Positions 16,857 to 26,110 of a stretch of 64,000 nt of DNA are shown here, in pieces. Source of the DNA: an uncultured Collinsella sp. (GTDB taxonomy: Bacteria; Actinomycetota; Coriobacteriia; Coriobacteriales; Coriobacteriaceae); NCBI GenBank assembly GCA_900549025.1, contig URMZ01000004.1:34995-98994 (forward strand). Direction: 5' to 3'. Below the pieces are notes generated by a model, which was not told the DNA's origin, did no database searches, and worked only from the letters and a program-made list of their open reading frames with translations. A program made the translations under genes and the position numbers. How positions within the stretch are numbered: position 1 is the first letter of the stretch; each line of letters opens with the position of its first letter.

Positions 16857-18527
16857 ATGGCAGCTAAAAAATCATCTCCCTTGAAGATCATCCCGCTCGG
16901 CGGCCTTGACGGCATCGGCAAGAACATGACGGTCTTCGAGTGCGGCGACGACATGGTGCTCGTCGATGCCGGTCTCATGTTCCCGGATGACTCCCAGCCC
17001 GGTATCGATCTGGTACTTCCCGACTACACCTATGTTTTGGAGAACGAGGAGAAACTCCGCGGTATCGTTGTCACCCACGGCCACGAGGACCACACCGGTT
17101 CGCTTCCGTATCTGCTGCAGGACCTCAACAACAAGGTGCCCATCTTCTCGAGTAAGCTGACACTTGGCTTTATCGAGGGCAAGCTTTCTGAGTTCCGCAT
17201 TCGCGCACCCAAGTTCCGCGAGGTCAAGGGCGGCAGTCATGTCAACCTCGGCGGCATCTCGCTCGACTTCTTCTCGATGACGCACTCCATCCCCGGCGCT
17301 CTGGGCGTGTTCATCCGCACCAATCAGGGCACCGTTATGCATACCGGCGACTTTAAGCTCGACCAGACCCCCATCGACGGCGTCACGCCCGACTATGCCG
17401 CTATCAGCCGCTTTGCCAAGCAGGGCATCGACCTGCTGCTTTCCGACTCCACCAATGCCACGGTTCCCGGCTTTACCAAGTCCGAGGCCGAGGTTGGTCC
17501 CAACCTGTTGCACGCCATCAAGAATGCCCCGGGTCGCGTGTTCGTCGCGTCGTTCTCGAGCCACATCCATCGTCTGCAGCAGATCTGCGATGCCGCCCGC
17601 AAGTGCGGCCGTAAGGTCGTTGTGACCGGTCGCTCTATGCTCACCAACACCCGCGTCGCGCGCGAGCTGGGCTACCTCAACATCGACGATGCCGATATTA
17701 TCGATGCCTTCGACATTGATAACCTGCCCGACGACAAGATCGTCGTCATGTGCACTGGTTCGCAGGGCGAGCCGCTGTCGGCTCTGTCCCGCATGGCCAA
17801 TGGCGAGCACAAGACGCTTTCCATCCACGAGGGCGATACCGTTATCCTCTCTGCAACTCCTGTTCCCGGCAATGAGAAAGCCGTCCAGCAGGTCGTCAAC
17901 AGCCTTGCCAAGCTCGGCTGCGACGTGTGGGATAAGAACCGCGCTCTCGTCCACGTCTCCGGTCACGGTAGCCAGGAGGAGCTCAAGCTCCTGATGGCCA
18001 TGGCCAAGCCCACGTACTTTATGCCGGTTCACGGTGAGGCCGTGCACCTGCGCGCCCATGCCCAGCTGGCTCGCAAGATGGGCATCAAGGACGATCATAT
18101 CTTTATTCTCGATAACGGCGACACGCTCGAGATGCGCGGCGGTATCGTCAAGCGCGGTACGCCCGTCGAGTCCGGCGTCGTCTATGTTGACGGCCTGCGC
18201 ATCGGCGACACCGACCCCATCGTCCTGCGCGACCGTCAAAAGCTCGCCAACGACGGCATGGTCACAGCCGTTGCCATCGTCTCGCTCAAGCACAAGAAGA
18301 TCGAGGCCATCGAGTTCTCGGGCCGCGGTGTTTCGTTTGCCATCGACGATCAATTCTCCGAGGATGCCTCCGCGTCCATCATGAAGACGATCGAGAAGGG
18401 CAAGTTTAGCTTTACCAGCAGCGGCTCCGATGCCATTCGCAAGGCCGTGCGCGATTCGCTCTCCAACTTCATTTGGAGCCGTACGCGTACCCGTCCGATG
18501 ATCATCCCGGTCGTCATGGAGGTTTAG
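16857..18527 (+). CDS. rnj: Ribonuclease J
   Basis: A 556-residue beta-CASP metallo-beta-lactamase ribonuclease, the normal length for RNase J1/J2, with endonuclease and 5'-3' exonuclease activity. The metal motif H74GHEDH79 is followed by the GHED...TGDFKLDQTP region, the DSTNATVPG loop and the late HVSGHG motif. The ATG at 16857 gives the family-typical start (MAAKKSSPLKIIPLGGL). The ftsK start lies 1 nt after its stop. With PNPase directly upstream and RNase Y at 28.3 kb, three core mRNA-decay enzymes lie close together. Confidence 0.93.
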   Translation: MAAKKSSPLKIIPLGGLDGIGKNMTVFECGDDMVLVDAGLMFPDDSQPGIDLVLPDYTYVLENEEKLRGIVVTHGHEDHTGSLPYLLQDLNNKVPIFSSKLTLGFIEGKLSEFRIRAPKFREVKGGSHVNLGGISLDFFSMTHSIPGALGVFIRTNQGTVMHTGDFKLDQTPIDGVTPDYAAISRFAKQGIDLLLSDSTNATVPGFTKSEAEVGPNLLHAIKNAPGRVFVASFSSHIHRLQQICDAARKCGRKVVVTGRSMLTNTRVARELGYLNIDDADIIDAFDIDNLPDDKIVVMCTGSQGEPLSALSRMANGEHKTLSIHEGDTVILSATPVPGNEKAVQQVVNSLAKLGCDVWDKNRALVHVSGHGSQEELKLLMAMAKPTYFMPVHGEAVHLRAHAQLARKMGIKDDHIFILDNGDTLEMRGGIVKRGTPVESGVVYVDGLRIGDTDPIVLRDRQKLANDGMVTAVAIVSLKHKKIEAIEFSGRGVSFAIDDQFSEDASASIMKTIEKGKFSFTSSGSDAIRKAVRDSLSNFIWSRTRTRPMIIPVVMEV

Positions 18528-18528
18528 T

Positions 18529-21309
18529 TTGGCGCGCGGATCTGCACAAAACGCCAAAGGCAATAAAGCCAACAACCAACCGGCATCTGCTAAGGGTGCC
18601 GGTTCCCATCTGCGTGCCAATAAGGGCCATGAGGTAGACTTCGACGATTTTGAGCCCTTGGTCGAGCCTTCGGCCAATCGCGATATCGCCGGCGTGGTCA
18701 TTGCCGTTTTGGCGATCGCGTCCTTCATTGCCGTTATCTCACCGGCAACTGCGCCCGTGACGGCTGCTGTTGCCGGGTTCTATCACCTGGGCTTTGGCCT
18801 GGGCGCCTACGTGCTGCCGATCGTCATCTTGCTTTTTGCCGCCACGCTCTTTTTGGGTGAGGACTCGCCGCTCAACGTGCGCTCTGTTGCGGGCGGCGCC
18901 GTGGTCTTTATCGCCGTCGTCTCCATTCTTTCGCTGATGGTGCCGGGCACGAGCGATTCGTGCGACCTTATGTTTACGCCGCAGAACCTTTCCGTGTCGG
19001 GCGGCTACATTGGCGCCTTTATCGCAAGTGCCTTGCAAAACGCTCTGGGTAAACCTATCGCCATGGTTGTCTTGCTGGGGCTTGTCGTCGTTGGTTTGGT
19101 CATTATCGGTTTTTCGGTGGGTGGCGTTTTGCGCTCCGCACGCGATCGCGCTGCCGATTTTGCCGAACGCCGTCGTGCCGATGTCAACGCCAGCCCTTGG
19201 GGTGACGACGAAGCCCTGTCGGTGCCCGGCGTTGCCCGTCCGCACCTGAGCATTCTTCGTCAAAAGGGCTCCGATGCTGCCGTGACCACGGTCATGGGCA
19301 ACGATGTGGACCCGGTTTTGGACGATGATGACGAGGACGAGGACCCGTTTGTTGACGTGTCCGATGCCGTGGATGCCGAGCAGGCCAAGACAACGCTGTT
19401 GCCGCGCCGCCATGCCAAGAAGGGCAAGGCCACACCCAAGTTGAATACAAGTGAGCCCGACCCGTCTTGGTCCGATAGCGAGATTGAGCTCACCGAGGGC
19501 GATGACGAGGACGACGAGGCTCCGATTGAGACCGCAAAGACAACTTTGCTGCCGCGTCGCCATGCAAAGCGCGGCCAGGTAACCGGCCAGCTTTCGATGG
19601 AAGACGACTCCGATAAGATCGACGAGTCCGAGCCGCCGTTTGCCGTGAATCCCGTCTCGGCCGCACCTCAGATTCCCGACTTCCTGAAGCATCCCAAGGT
19701 TGCCGATGCGCCTGCCACGAGTGCTGTCGAATCGGCTGCGGCTCGTGATGGGGGAGTGGACGACGGCGCCGCAGATAACGAGGGCGAAGAAGAGGACGGC
19801 CTCAAGCTTCCGCCGCTCGAAATCCTGCATGCCAACCCGCAGTCGGCTTCCGCCGCGTCTTCGGACAAGGAGCTTGAGCAGACCGCTGAGTCACTGCAAT
19901 CCACCTTGCTTGAGTTTGGCCGCAGTGCCCGCGTGGTCGGCTGGATCGCCGGCCCCACGGTGACGACCTTTAAGCTGCAACCTGGCGAGGGCGAGCGCGT
20001 GAGCAAGATTTCGAGCCTCGAGGACGATATCGCGCTTTCGCTCGCTGCCCAGTCGGTACGTATCTTTGCCCCGATCCCCGGCACCTCGCTCGTGGGCATC
20101 GAGATTCCCAATCGCAAGCGCCAGAACGTCAACCTGGGCGACGTTCTGCCCTATGTGAAGGGCGGTCCGCTCGAGCTAGCCATTGGTCGCGATGCCGAGG
20201 GCACGCCGGTTGTCGCCGATCTCGCCAAGATGCCCCACCTGCTTATTGCCGGTACGACCGGTTCTGGTAAGTCGGTGATGATCAATTCCATCATCACGAC
20301 CTTGCTCATGCGCGCCCTTCCCGAGGACGTTCGCCTGATTATGGTCGACCCCAAGCGCGTCGAGCTTGCGGGCTATAACGGTCTGCCGCATCTCTATGTG
20401 CCCGTGGTGACCGAGCCCAAGCAGGCTGCCAGTGCACTGCAGTGGGCCGTGTCCGAGATGGAGCGTCGCCTGAAGGTCTTCGAGCGTCTCAACGTGCGTA
20501 AGATCTCGACCTACAACGAAAAGCAGGCCGCCGGCGAATTTGAGCATTACGATAACCCGCCGCAAAAGATGCCCTACCTGGTCATCATCATCGACGAGCT
20601 CTCGGACCTGATGATGGTCGCCGGTAAGGATGTCGAGGCCTCGATCGTGCGTATTGCTCAGCTGGGCCGTGCCGCCGGTATCCACCTTATCGTGGCCACG
20701 CAGCGCCCGAGCTCCAACGTGGTGACGGGCCTCATCAAGGCCAACATCACCAACCGCATCGCCTTTAACGTCGCCACGGGCATCGACTCGCGCGTCATCA
20801 TCGACCAGATGGGTGCCGAAAAGCTCACCGGTTTGGGCGACATGCTGTTCTCTAAGGTCGACTGGGGCAAGCCCCGCCGTATCCAGGGCTGCTTTGTCTC
20901 GGATGATGAAATCAACGAGATCGTCGAGTTCGTCAAGTCGCAGAGCGAGCCCGACTACCACGAGGAGATCCTGTCTGCCGTGGCGCCCGCTTCCATGTCC
21001 ATGGCGGGTGGCGGCGGCATTGTCCGTACCGGAGTCGCCGAGCCGCAAGACGATGATCCGCTCATTTGGGAAGCCGCCCATATTGTGGTGGAATCGCAGC
21101 TTGGCTCCACATCTGGCCTGCAACGTCGTCTGAAGGTTGGCTATGCGCGTGCCGGGCGTATTATGGATATGCTGGAAGAAAAGGGTGTCGTCGGCCCGCC
21201 CGACGGTTCCAAGCCGCGCGAGGTCCTGTTGGACGAGGAGGGACTTGCCGCGCTGGAGTCTGTCGACGCCGAGATGGCACGTGAAGATCGTGAGTTTGGA
21301 GGATTCTGA
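18529..21309 (+). CDS. ftsK: DNA translocase FtsK/SpoIIIE
   Basis: A 926-residue septal DNA pump that clears chromosomes from the division site. It starts at TTG with GGAGG upstream. About four transmembrane helices (residues 60-205) anchor it, followed by a long acidic linker, the RecA-like motor with Walker A AGTTGSGKS (near 574-582) and Walker B LVIIIDELSDL, and a C-terminal winged-helix gamma domain that reads KOPS-type sequences. The linker contains a duplicated segment: AKTTLLPRRHAK occurs near residues 286 and 336, exactly 50 residues apart. Its stop overlaps the next start (TGATG). Confidence 0.94.
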   Translation: MARGSAQNAKGNKANNQPASAKGAGSHLRANKGHEVDFDDFEPLVEPSANRDIAGVVIAVLAIASFIAVISPATAPVTAAVAGFYHLGFGLGAYVLPIVILLFAATLFLGEDSPLNVRSVAGGAVVFIAVVSILSLMVPGTSDSCDLMFTPQNLSVSGGYIGAFIASALQNALGKPIAMVVLLGLVVVGLVIIGFSVGGVLRSARDRAADFAERRRADVNASPWGDDEALSVPGVARPHLSILRQKGSDAAVTTVMGNDVDPVLDDDDEDEDPFVDVSDAVDAEQAKTTLLPRRHAKKGKATPKLNTSEPDPSWSDSEIELTEGDDEDDEAPIETAKTTLLPRRHAKRGQVTGQLSMEDDSDKIDESEPPFAVNPVSAAPQIPDFLKHPKVADAPATSAVESAAARDGGVDDGAADNEGEEEDGLKLPPLEILHANPQSASAASSDKELEQTAESLQSTLLEFGRSARVVGWIAGPTVTTFKLQPGEGERVSKISSLEDDIALSLAAQSVRIFAPIPGTSLVGIEIPNRKRQNVNLGDVLPYVKGGPLELAIGRDAEGTPVVADLAKMPHLLIAGTTGSGKSVMINSIITTLLMRALPEDVRLIMVDPKRVELAGYNGLPHLYVPVVTEPKQAASALQWAVSEMERRLKVFERLNVRKISTYNEKQAAGEFEHYDNPPQKMPYLVIIIDELSDLMMVAGKDVEASIVRIAQLGRAAGIHLIVATQRPSSNVVTGLIKANITNRIAFNVATGIDSRVIIDQMGAEKLTGLGDMLFSKVDWGKPRRIQGCFVSDDEINEIVEFVKSQSEPDYHEEILSAVAPASMSMAGGGGIVRTGVAEPQDDDPLIWEAAHIVVESQLGSTSGLQRRLKVGYARAGRIMDMLEEKGVVGPPDGSKPREVLLDEEGLAALESVDAEMAREDREFGGF

Positions 21310-22820
21310 TGGCTGCACGCTTTGGTGACATGCTGCTTGAGCAGCGTCGCCGAATGGGCCTTTCCATTCAGCAAGTCGCCAACACCATCAAAATCAGGCC
21401 GCAGATCATCGAGTTTTTCGAGACCGGTAACTTTGCTTCGATGCCGCCGCGCGGCTATGCGCAGGGCATGATTTCGAGCTATGCGCGCTTTTTGGGCCTC
21501 AATCCGCGCGAGGTCGTCAATGCCTACTTTGACGACCTGATGGCATACGAACGCGAGACGTCTCAGCAGGGCGGTCGTTTTCAGGACGCCGCCGGCTACG
21601 TCAATTCGCGTTCCTCGGTCGATAACGGGCGCTTTTTGATGGTTCAGGGCGGTCGTTCGACCCGCTATGGACAGCGTCCTCAGCAGGCCGGTTATATTAC
21701 CGAGACGGGTTCGGGCGAGGAGATTCGCTCACAGCGTGACCGGTTCCGCAGCACACCGATGCCCGAGGACCGCGCACTTCCCGCTGCCCGCGGCGTGGCG
21801 CGTGACCCTCGTGCCGGCTACGGCGACGGCGGCTATTCCGATCGCGGTTACCGTGGTGTCTCTACGGGACGCTCTCGCGGTGGCTATGCGGATGCCGATA
21901 CCACGCAGGTGACGCCGCGTCTTCGCTCTCAATCACAGCCGTATGGCCAGCGCTCTTCGGCTTCGCGTTCGGGCCAGCGTGGCTATCAAGGCCGCGGTGA
22001 ACTTGCGCCCCGCTCGGGTCAGCGCAGCCTTCAGGGCCAGGGTGGCTATCGCGGCCGTTCCGATAGCAATCGTGGTCGTATGCCTCAGGGAGGCGTCCGC
22101 AGCAGTTCCGGTCGTGGACGCGGCGGATCCCGTACTCCTCAAAACAACGGGCTCGATCCGCGTATCGTCTACGCCGGCATCGGTGTCGTGGCGTTGCTAC
22201 TGATCGTGCTCATCGTGGTGCTTCTGCGCGGCTGCGCATCTTCGACGCCCGAGACCACGCCTGAGACGCCCACTGCTACCAAGACGACGACCAAGAAGTC
22301 TTCTAAGAAGTCCGAAACGGTCGACGAGGACGAAGATGCCGATGAGGCGACGGATGAGTCGACTGACTCGGACGCTACCAAGACGACGGCCAAGAAGGAA
22401 GAGAACGAGGTCACGAAGGTCAAAGTCTCCGTTACCAAGGGAAAGACCGCGTGGATTGAGGTCAAGGTCGACGGCAAGTCGGTCTATGGCGCCCAGGCGA
22501 CTGGCCCCTTTGAGCAGGAGTACACGCCCGAGTCCTCGATCGAGATCACCACGTCCAAGCCTTCCGATGTCACCGTTACCAAGAACGGTGAAAAGGTCCG
22601 TTACGATACCAAGACCTCCGGCGTGGCGCGTGTGACGATCACCGTTCCCAAGAAGGAGACGACTGATTCCGAGAATGGTGAAAGTTCTGATGGTACCGAC
22701 ACCACCGATGGTACCGATACCACCGACGGTACCGATGCCCAGTCCACCGACGGTACCGATACCGCAACTGACGGTCAGACGCCCACCGATTCTACCGACT
22801 ATTCGTACGATAGCTACTAG
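21309..22820 (+). CDS. RodZ-like membrane protein with RG-rich region
   Basis: A 503-residue protein with an N-terminal HTH_25/RodZ-type helix-turn-helix (residues 5-75, RMGLSIQQVANTIKI), a cytoplasmic Arg/Gly/Gln/Ser-rich low-complexity stretch (about 190-280), one transmembrane helix (about 284-307) and an exterior part with Lys/Thr-rich linker, a beta-rich domain (about 370-450) and a Thr/Asp repeat tail. This is the architecture of RodZ, which links MreB and cell-shape or division machinery to the membrane. The RG region is not part of the standard family. Translation is coupled to ftsK by a 1-nt overlap. Confidence 0.75.
   Translation: MAARFGDMLLEQRRRMGLSIQQVANTIKIRPQIIEFFETGNFASMPPRGYAQGMISSYARFLGLNPREVVNAYFDDLMAYERETSQQGGRFQDAAGYVNSRSSVDNGRFLMVQGGRSTRYGQRPQQAGYITETGSGEEIRSQRDRFRSTPMPEDRALPAARGVARDPRAGYGDGGYSDRGYRGVSTGRSRGGYADADTTQVTPRLRSQSQPYGQRSSASRSGQRGYQGRGELAPRSGQRSLQGQGGYRGRSDSNRGRMPQGGVRSSSGRGRGGSRTPQNNGLDPRIVYAGIGVVALLLIVLIVVLLRGCASSTPETTPETPTATKTTTKKSSKKSETVDEDEDADEATDESTDSDATKTTAKKEENEVTKVKVSVTKGKTAWIEVKVDGKSVYGAQATGPFEQEYTPESSIEITTSKPSDVTVTKNGEKVRYDTKTSGVARVTITVPKKETTDSENGESSDGTDTTDGTDTTDGTDAQSTDGTDTATDGQTPTDSTDYSYDSY
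22689..22772 (+). repeat. 15-bp coding tandem repeat in the RodZ-like tail
   Basis: Repeats based on GGTACCGAYACCACCGAY encode GTDTTD units at the C-terminus. Copies are near-perfect at first and decay toward the end of the gene. Repeat number is likely to vary between strains. Confidence 0.7.
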
Positions 22821-22846
22821 GCCGCTCGTACGCGAAAGGAAACATC

Positions 22847-23344
22847 ATGGCTAAAGATTCCAGCTTCGACGTCGTGTCCGAGGTCAACATGCAAGAGGTC
22901 GACAACGCCTTCCAGCAGACCACGCGCGAGATTTCCCAGCGCTATGACCTTAAGGATTCCGGCGCCACGATCGAGCTTTCGAAGGGCGAAAAGCTCTTTA
23001 CGATCAACGCCCCGGCCGACTTTGTCTCCAAACAGATTGTCGACGTGCTGAGCTCCAAGCTCATCAAGCGCGGCATCGACCTCAAGGCCGTCTCGTGGGA
23101 TGCTCCGCAGGCGGCATCGGGCGGCACCGTGCGCGTGCTCGGCCATATCGTCGAGGGTATCGACCAAGCGACCGCCAAGAAGATCAACAAGGACATCAAG
23201 GACCAAAAGCTTAAGGTCAAGGTGACCATCGAGGCCGACAAACTGCGTGTTTCCTCTGCTTCGAAGGACGCGTTGCAGACCGTGATCCAGTTCCTGCGCG
23301 ACCAGGATTACGGCCAGCCGCTGCAGTTCACCAACTACCGCTAA
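22847..23344 (+). CDS. yajQ: YajQ family nucleotide-binding protein (DUF520)
   Basis: A 165-residue protein beginning AKDSSFDVVSEVNMQEVDNA and containing QRYDLKDSGA, both hallmarks of YajQ. Members bind RNA or nucleotides, and one Xanthomonas homologue binds cyclic di-GMP; the role here is unknown. GAAAGGA precedes the ATG. It stands between the RodZ-like gene and rimO. Confidence 0.9.
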   Translation: MAKDSSFDVVSEVNMQEVDNAFQQTTREISQRYDLKDSGATIELSKGEKLFTINAPADFVSKQIVDVLSSKLIKRGIDLKAVSWDAPQAASGGTVRVLGHIVEGIDQATAKKINKDIKDQKLKVKVTIEADKLRVSSASKDALQTVIQFLRDQDYGQPLQFTNYR

Positions 23345-23371
23345 TATCAATCGAAAGGACTGCTCTCCAAC

Positions 23372-24721
23372 ATGGATACACCGTTGGGCTCCGTGCTCTA
23401 CATCACCCTCGGGTGCGCTAAGAACGAGGTTGACACCGACCGCATGCGTTCTCTTTTGACCGCCGCGGGCTACGAGGAGGCATTCGACCCGCAGGATGCC
23501 GATATCGCCATCGTCAATACTTGCTCGTTCCTCGCCTCCGCAACGTCCGAGAGCATCGAGACCACGCTCGAGCTCGCCAACGAGGTTCAGGACGGCGTTC
23601 GTTCTTGCCCCATCGTCATGTGCGGCTGCGTGCCGTCGCGCTATGGCGATGACCTGCCTGACGAGCTGCCCGAGGTCGCTGCCTTTGTGAAGGCCGACGA
23701 GGAAGACGGCATCGTGGCGGTCATCGATGGCGTGCTGGGTGTCGAGCGTGAGATTGCAGCCTATATCCCGCAGGTCAAACGTACCGTCGAGGGTGCTGTC
23801 GCCTACGTCAAGATTTCCGATGGCTGCAACCGCTTCTGCAGCTTCTGCATGATTCCCTATATTCGCGGTCGCTATCATTCGCGCAATGCCGAGAGCATCA
23901 TCTCCGAGGTGCGCGACCTGGTTGCCGGCGGTGTGCGCGAGATCGTGCTGATCGGCCAGGACACGGGCATCTGGGGTACCGACTTTGCCGACGAGGACGT
24001 CGCCGATGGCTCGCCGCGCAATCTGGCGCAGCTGCTGCGTGCCGTCGCCGAGGCCGTGCGCCCGCACAACGTCTGGGTCCGCGTGCTCTATCTGCAGCCC
24101 GAGGGCATGACTGACGAACTCATCGAGACGATTCGCGATACGCCCGAGGTGCTGCCCTATATCGATATCCCTGTGCAGCACTGCGACGCGCGCATCCTCA
24201 AGGCTATGCGCCGTTCTGGTTCGCGCCAGGAGCTCGAGGACCTGTTCCGCGATCTGCGTGAGCGTATCCCCGGCATCGTGATCCGTTCCACGGCCATGGT
24301 CGGCTTCCCGACCGAGACCGACGACGAGTTCCGCGACCTTATCGACTTTATGGACACCGTCGGCTTTGACTACACGAGCGTCTTTGCCTACTCGCAGGAG
24401 GAGGGCAGCCTGGCCGCTAAGATGGAGGGTCAGGTCGACGAAGAGGTCAAGCTCGAGCGCGCCCAGGAGGCCATGGACCTGGCCGAGTCGCTCGGTTTTG
24501 CCGCCACTGCCGCACATGTGGGCGAGCGCGCCCAGGTGATCGTCGACGGTATCGAAGAGACCGAGGATGGCGCCGAGCTGATCGGCCATGCCTGGTTCCA
24601 GGCGCCCGATTCCGATGGCGCGGTGCATCTGGACGCCAGCGAGGCGTCCGTGGGCGATATTCTGACCGTCGAGTTTACCGATAGCTTCTGCTATGAGCTT
24701 ATCGGTCATGTTGTGGAGTAG
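23372..24721 (+). CDS. rimO: Ribosomal protein S12 methylthiotransferase RimO
   Basis: A 449-residue radical SAM methylthiotransferase. LGCAKNEVDTDRM, C15 being the first cluster cysteine, is the RimO signature. NTCSFL and MCGCVP supply the other auxiliary-cluster cysteines, and the radical SAM motif is CNRFCSFC. A TRAM domain ends the protein. RimO modifies an aspartate of S12 near the decoding centre. pgsA starts 9 nt after the stop, the conserved rimO-pgsA-cinA-recA order of Gram-positive bacteria. Confidence 0.92.
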   Translation: MDTPLGSVLYITLGCAKNEVDTDRMRSLLTAAGYEEAFDPQDADIAIVNTCSFLASATSESIETTLELANEVQDGVRSCPIVMCGCVPSRYGDDLPDELPEVAAFVKADEEDGIVAVIDGVLGVEREIAAYIPQVKRTVEGAVAYVKISDGCNRFCSFCMIPYIRGRYHSRNAESIISEVRDLVAGGVREIVLIGQDTGIWGTDFADEDVADGSPRNLAQLLRAVAEAVRPHNVWVRVLYLQPEGMTDELIETIRDTPEVLPYIDIPVQHCDARILKAMRRSGSRQELEDLFRDLRERIPGIVIRSTAMVGFPTETDDEFRDLIDFMDTVGFDYTSVFAYSQEEGSLAAKMEGQVDEEVKLERAQEAMDLAESLGFAATAAHVGERAQVIVDGIEETEDGAELIGHAWFQAPDSDGAVHLDASEASVGDILTVEFTDSFCYELIGHVVE

Positions 24722-24730
24722 GAGAGCGTC

Positions 24731-25369
24731 GTGGCTAACGAGAGCAATAAGGAACTGACGAGTGTCTGGACGCCCGCCAACATCGTGACGTGCGTTCGCA
24801 TCGTCTTTATCCCGGTGTTCATGATCGTGTCGGCGCTTTCTCACACGAGTGTTGCCGGTACGGATTGGAGCACCTTCGACGGCCCGCTCGCCGCCGCTGC
24901 CTTCATTCTGTATGTGATCCTGTCGTGCACCGATAAGGTCGACGGTTATCTGGCGCGTTCGCGCAACGAGATCACCGACTTCGGTAAATTCTTGGACCCC
25001 ATCGCCGATAAGCTGCTCGTGTTCTCGGCCCTGCTGCTGTTCTTGGATTTTGGCGCGGTGACCGTGTGGTCCGTGTTCATTATCCTGTTCCGCGAGCTGC
25101 TGGTGAGCGCCCTTCGCATGGTCGCGAGTGCGGCCGGTGTGGTCGTTGCGGCCGATAAGCTCGGCAAGTACAAGACGGCAACCACGATGGTCTCCATTTG
25201 CGGTTACCTGTGCGTTTTTGCTATGGCCGGCTTGCACCTTGGCCCGGTGGCGCTGACGCTCGGCATCTACTCGGTGTCGCGCTTCCTGTACGCCGTTGCC
25301 GTTGTCCTGACCGTTATCTCGGGCGCCCAGTACTTCTGGAACTGCCGCAAGATCGTCTTTTCGGTCTAG
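24731..25369 (+). CDS. pgsA: CDP-diacylglycerol-glycerol-3-phosphate 3-phosphatidyltransferase
   Basis: A 212-residue membrane enzyme of phosphatidylglycerol synthesis. The CDP-alcohol phosphotransferase motif is complete: D68-x2-D71-G-x2-A75-R76-x8-G85-x3-D89-x3-D93. Several hydrophobic helices follow. The start is GTG at 24731. A second family member lies at 45639-46343. This copy, in the rimO-pgsA-cinA-recA context, is the likely housekeeping PgsA. Confidence 0.88.
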   Translation: MANESNKELTSVWTPANIVTCVRIVFIPVFMIVSALSHTSVAGTDWSTFDGPLAAAAFILYVILSCTDKVDGYLARSRNEITDFGKFLDPIADKLLVFSALLLFLDFGAVTVWSVFIILFRELLVSALRMVASAAGVVVAADKLGKYKTATTMVSICGYLCVFAMAGLHLGPVALTLGIYSVSRFLYAVAVVLTVISGAQYFWNCRKIVFSV

Positions 25370-25381
25370 GTCCTGGTGGGT

Positions 25382-25912
25382 ATGACGGACTCTTTTGAGC
25401 AGATTTCCGCACATAACGAGGAGCTGGCGCGTGATATTGTCGAGCGCGCGAGCGCTCGGGGCGTGACGGTTTCGACGGCTGAGTCGCTGACGGCGGGTAT
25501 GATCGCCTCGACGATTGCCGATATCCCGGGCGCCTCGGCGGTGCTGCGTGGCGGTGCGGTGACCTATTGCGATGAGATTAAGCATCGCGTTCTTGGTGTT
25601 GAGCAGGAGACGCTCGACCGCTATACCGCGGTGTCGCATCAGACCGCGCGCGAGATGGCGGTGGGTTCGCTGGAGCTGTACCAGAGCGATATTGCAGTGA
25701 GCGCAACGGGTTATGCCGGCCCCGGCGGTGGCACTGAGGACGATCCGGCGGGCACTTTCTATATTGGCTGGGCGCATCGTTCCGCCGATGGGGGCGTGCC
25801 GGTCGTGGACTCTGTGCGCTGCCACTATGAGGGCGACCGTTCGTGTGTTCGTGCCCATGCGGTCGCGGAGGCATTGGGGCGCATTGCCCTTGTGCTCAAC
25901 TCTATGGAATAG
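25382..25912 (+). CDS. pncC: CinA C-terminal domain / nicotinamide-nucleotide amidase (PncC-like)
   Basis: A 176-residue stand-alone C-terminal CinA domain. STAESLTAGMIASTIADIPG and the late SATGYAGPGG are the amidase motifs. PncC deamidates nicotinamide mononucleotide to recycle NAD intermediates. The N-terminal molybdopterin-binding half of full-length CinA is absent, which is common. The ATG at 25382 is used; a GTG two codons upstream is also possible. An intrinsic hairpin follows, then recA. Confidence 0.85.
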   Translation: MTDSFEQISAHNEELARDIVERASARGVTVSTAESLTAGMIASTIADIPGASAVLRGGAVTYCDEIKHRVLGVEQETLDRYTAVSHQTAREMAVGSLELYQSDIAVSATGYAGPGGGTEDDPAGTFYIGWAHRSADGGVPVVDSVRCHYEGDRSCVRAHAVAEALGRIALVLNSME

Positions 25913-25919
25913 ACGTGTT

Positions 25920-25943
25920 TTAAGGGGCCTCCGAGCCCCTTAA
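25920..25943 (+). terminator. Hairpin terminator after pncC
   Basis: TTAAGGGGC pairs perfectly with GCCCCTTAA over a 6-nt loop. The following T tract is short (TTG), so termination efficiency is uncertain. Confidence 0.55.
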
Positions 25944-26018
25944 TTGTGGAGATAGGGACCTTAGGCTCATTTGGCGTTTGTGCTGGTTGTAGATGTATTT
26001 TTGCCTGCCTTGTTCATA

Positions 26019-26078
26019 TTTGGTCCTTTGTGGTCAAGCATTTGGTCAGTGTTTGGTCGGCGTTTGGTTGGGTTTTGG
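26019..26078 (+). repeat. Phased TTTGGTC repeats upstream of recA
   Basis: TTTGGTC or a close variant begins at 26019, about 26029 (as TGTGGTC), 26041, 26052, 26063 (TTTGGTT) and 26073 (TTTTGG), a spacing of 10-12 bp, about one helical turn. A further TTTGGC at 25970 may belong to it. The array ends about 35 bp before the recA -35. No known regulator motif was recognised. Confidence 0.65.
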
Positions 26079-26110
26079 AAAGACCGCCTGCATATGATTG
26101 GCCTGAACGG

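Noticed and set aside
22817..25858. A 1013-residue open frame on the minus strand
   Set aside because: It is antisense to yajQ, rimO, pgsA and pncC, all well supported, and its protein has no recognisable domain. High GC and biased codon use produce such frames.
26019..26078. CRISPR or satellite interpretation of the recA upstream repeats
   Set aside because: The units are only 7 bp with 3-5 bp between them; no spacers or cas genes are present.
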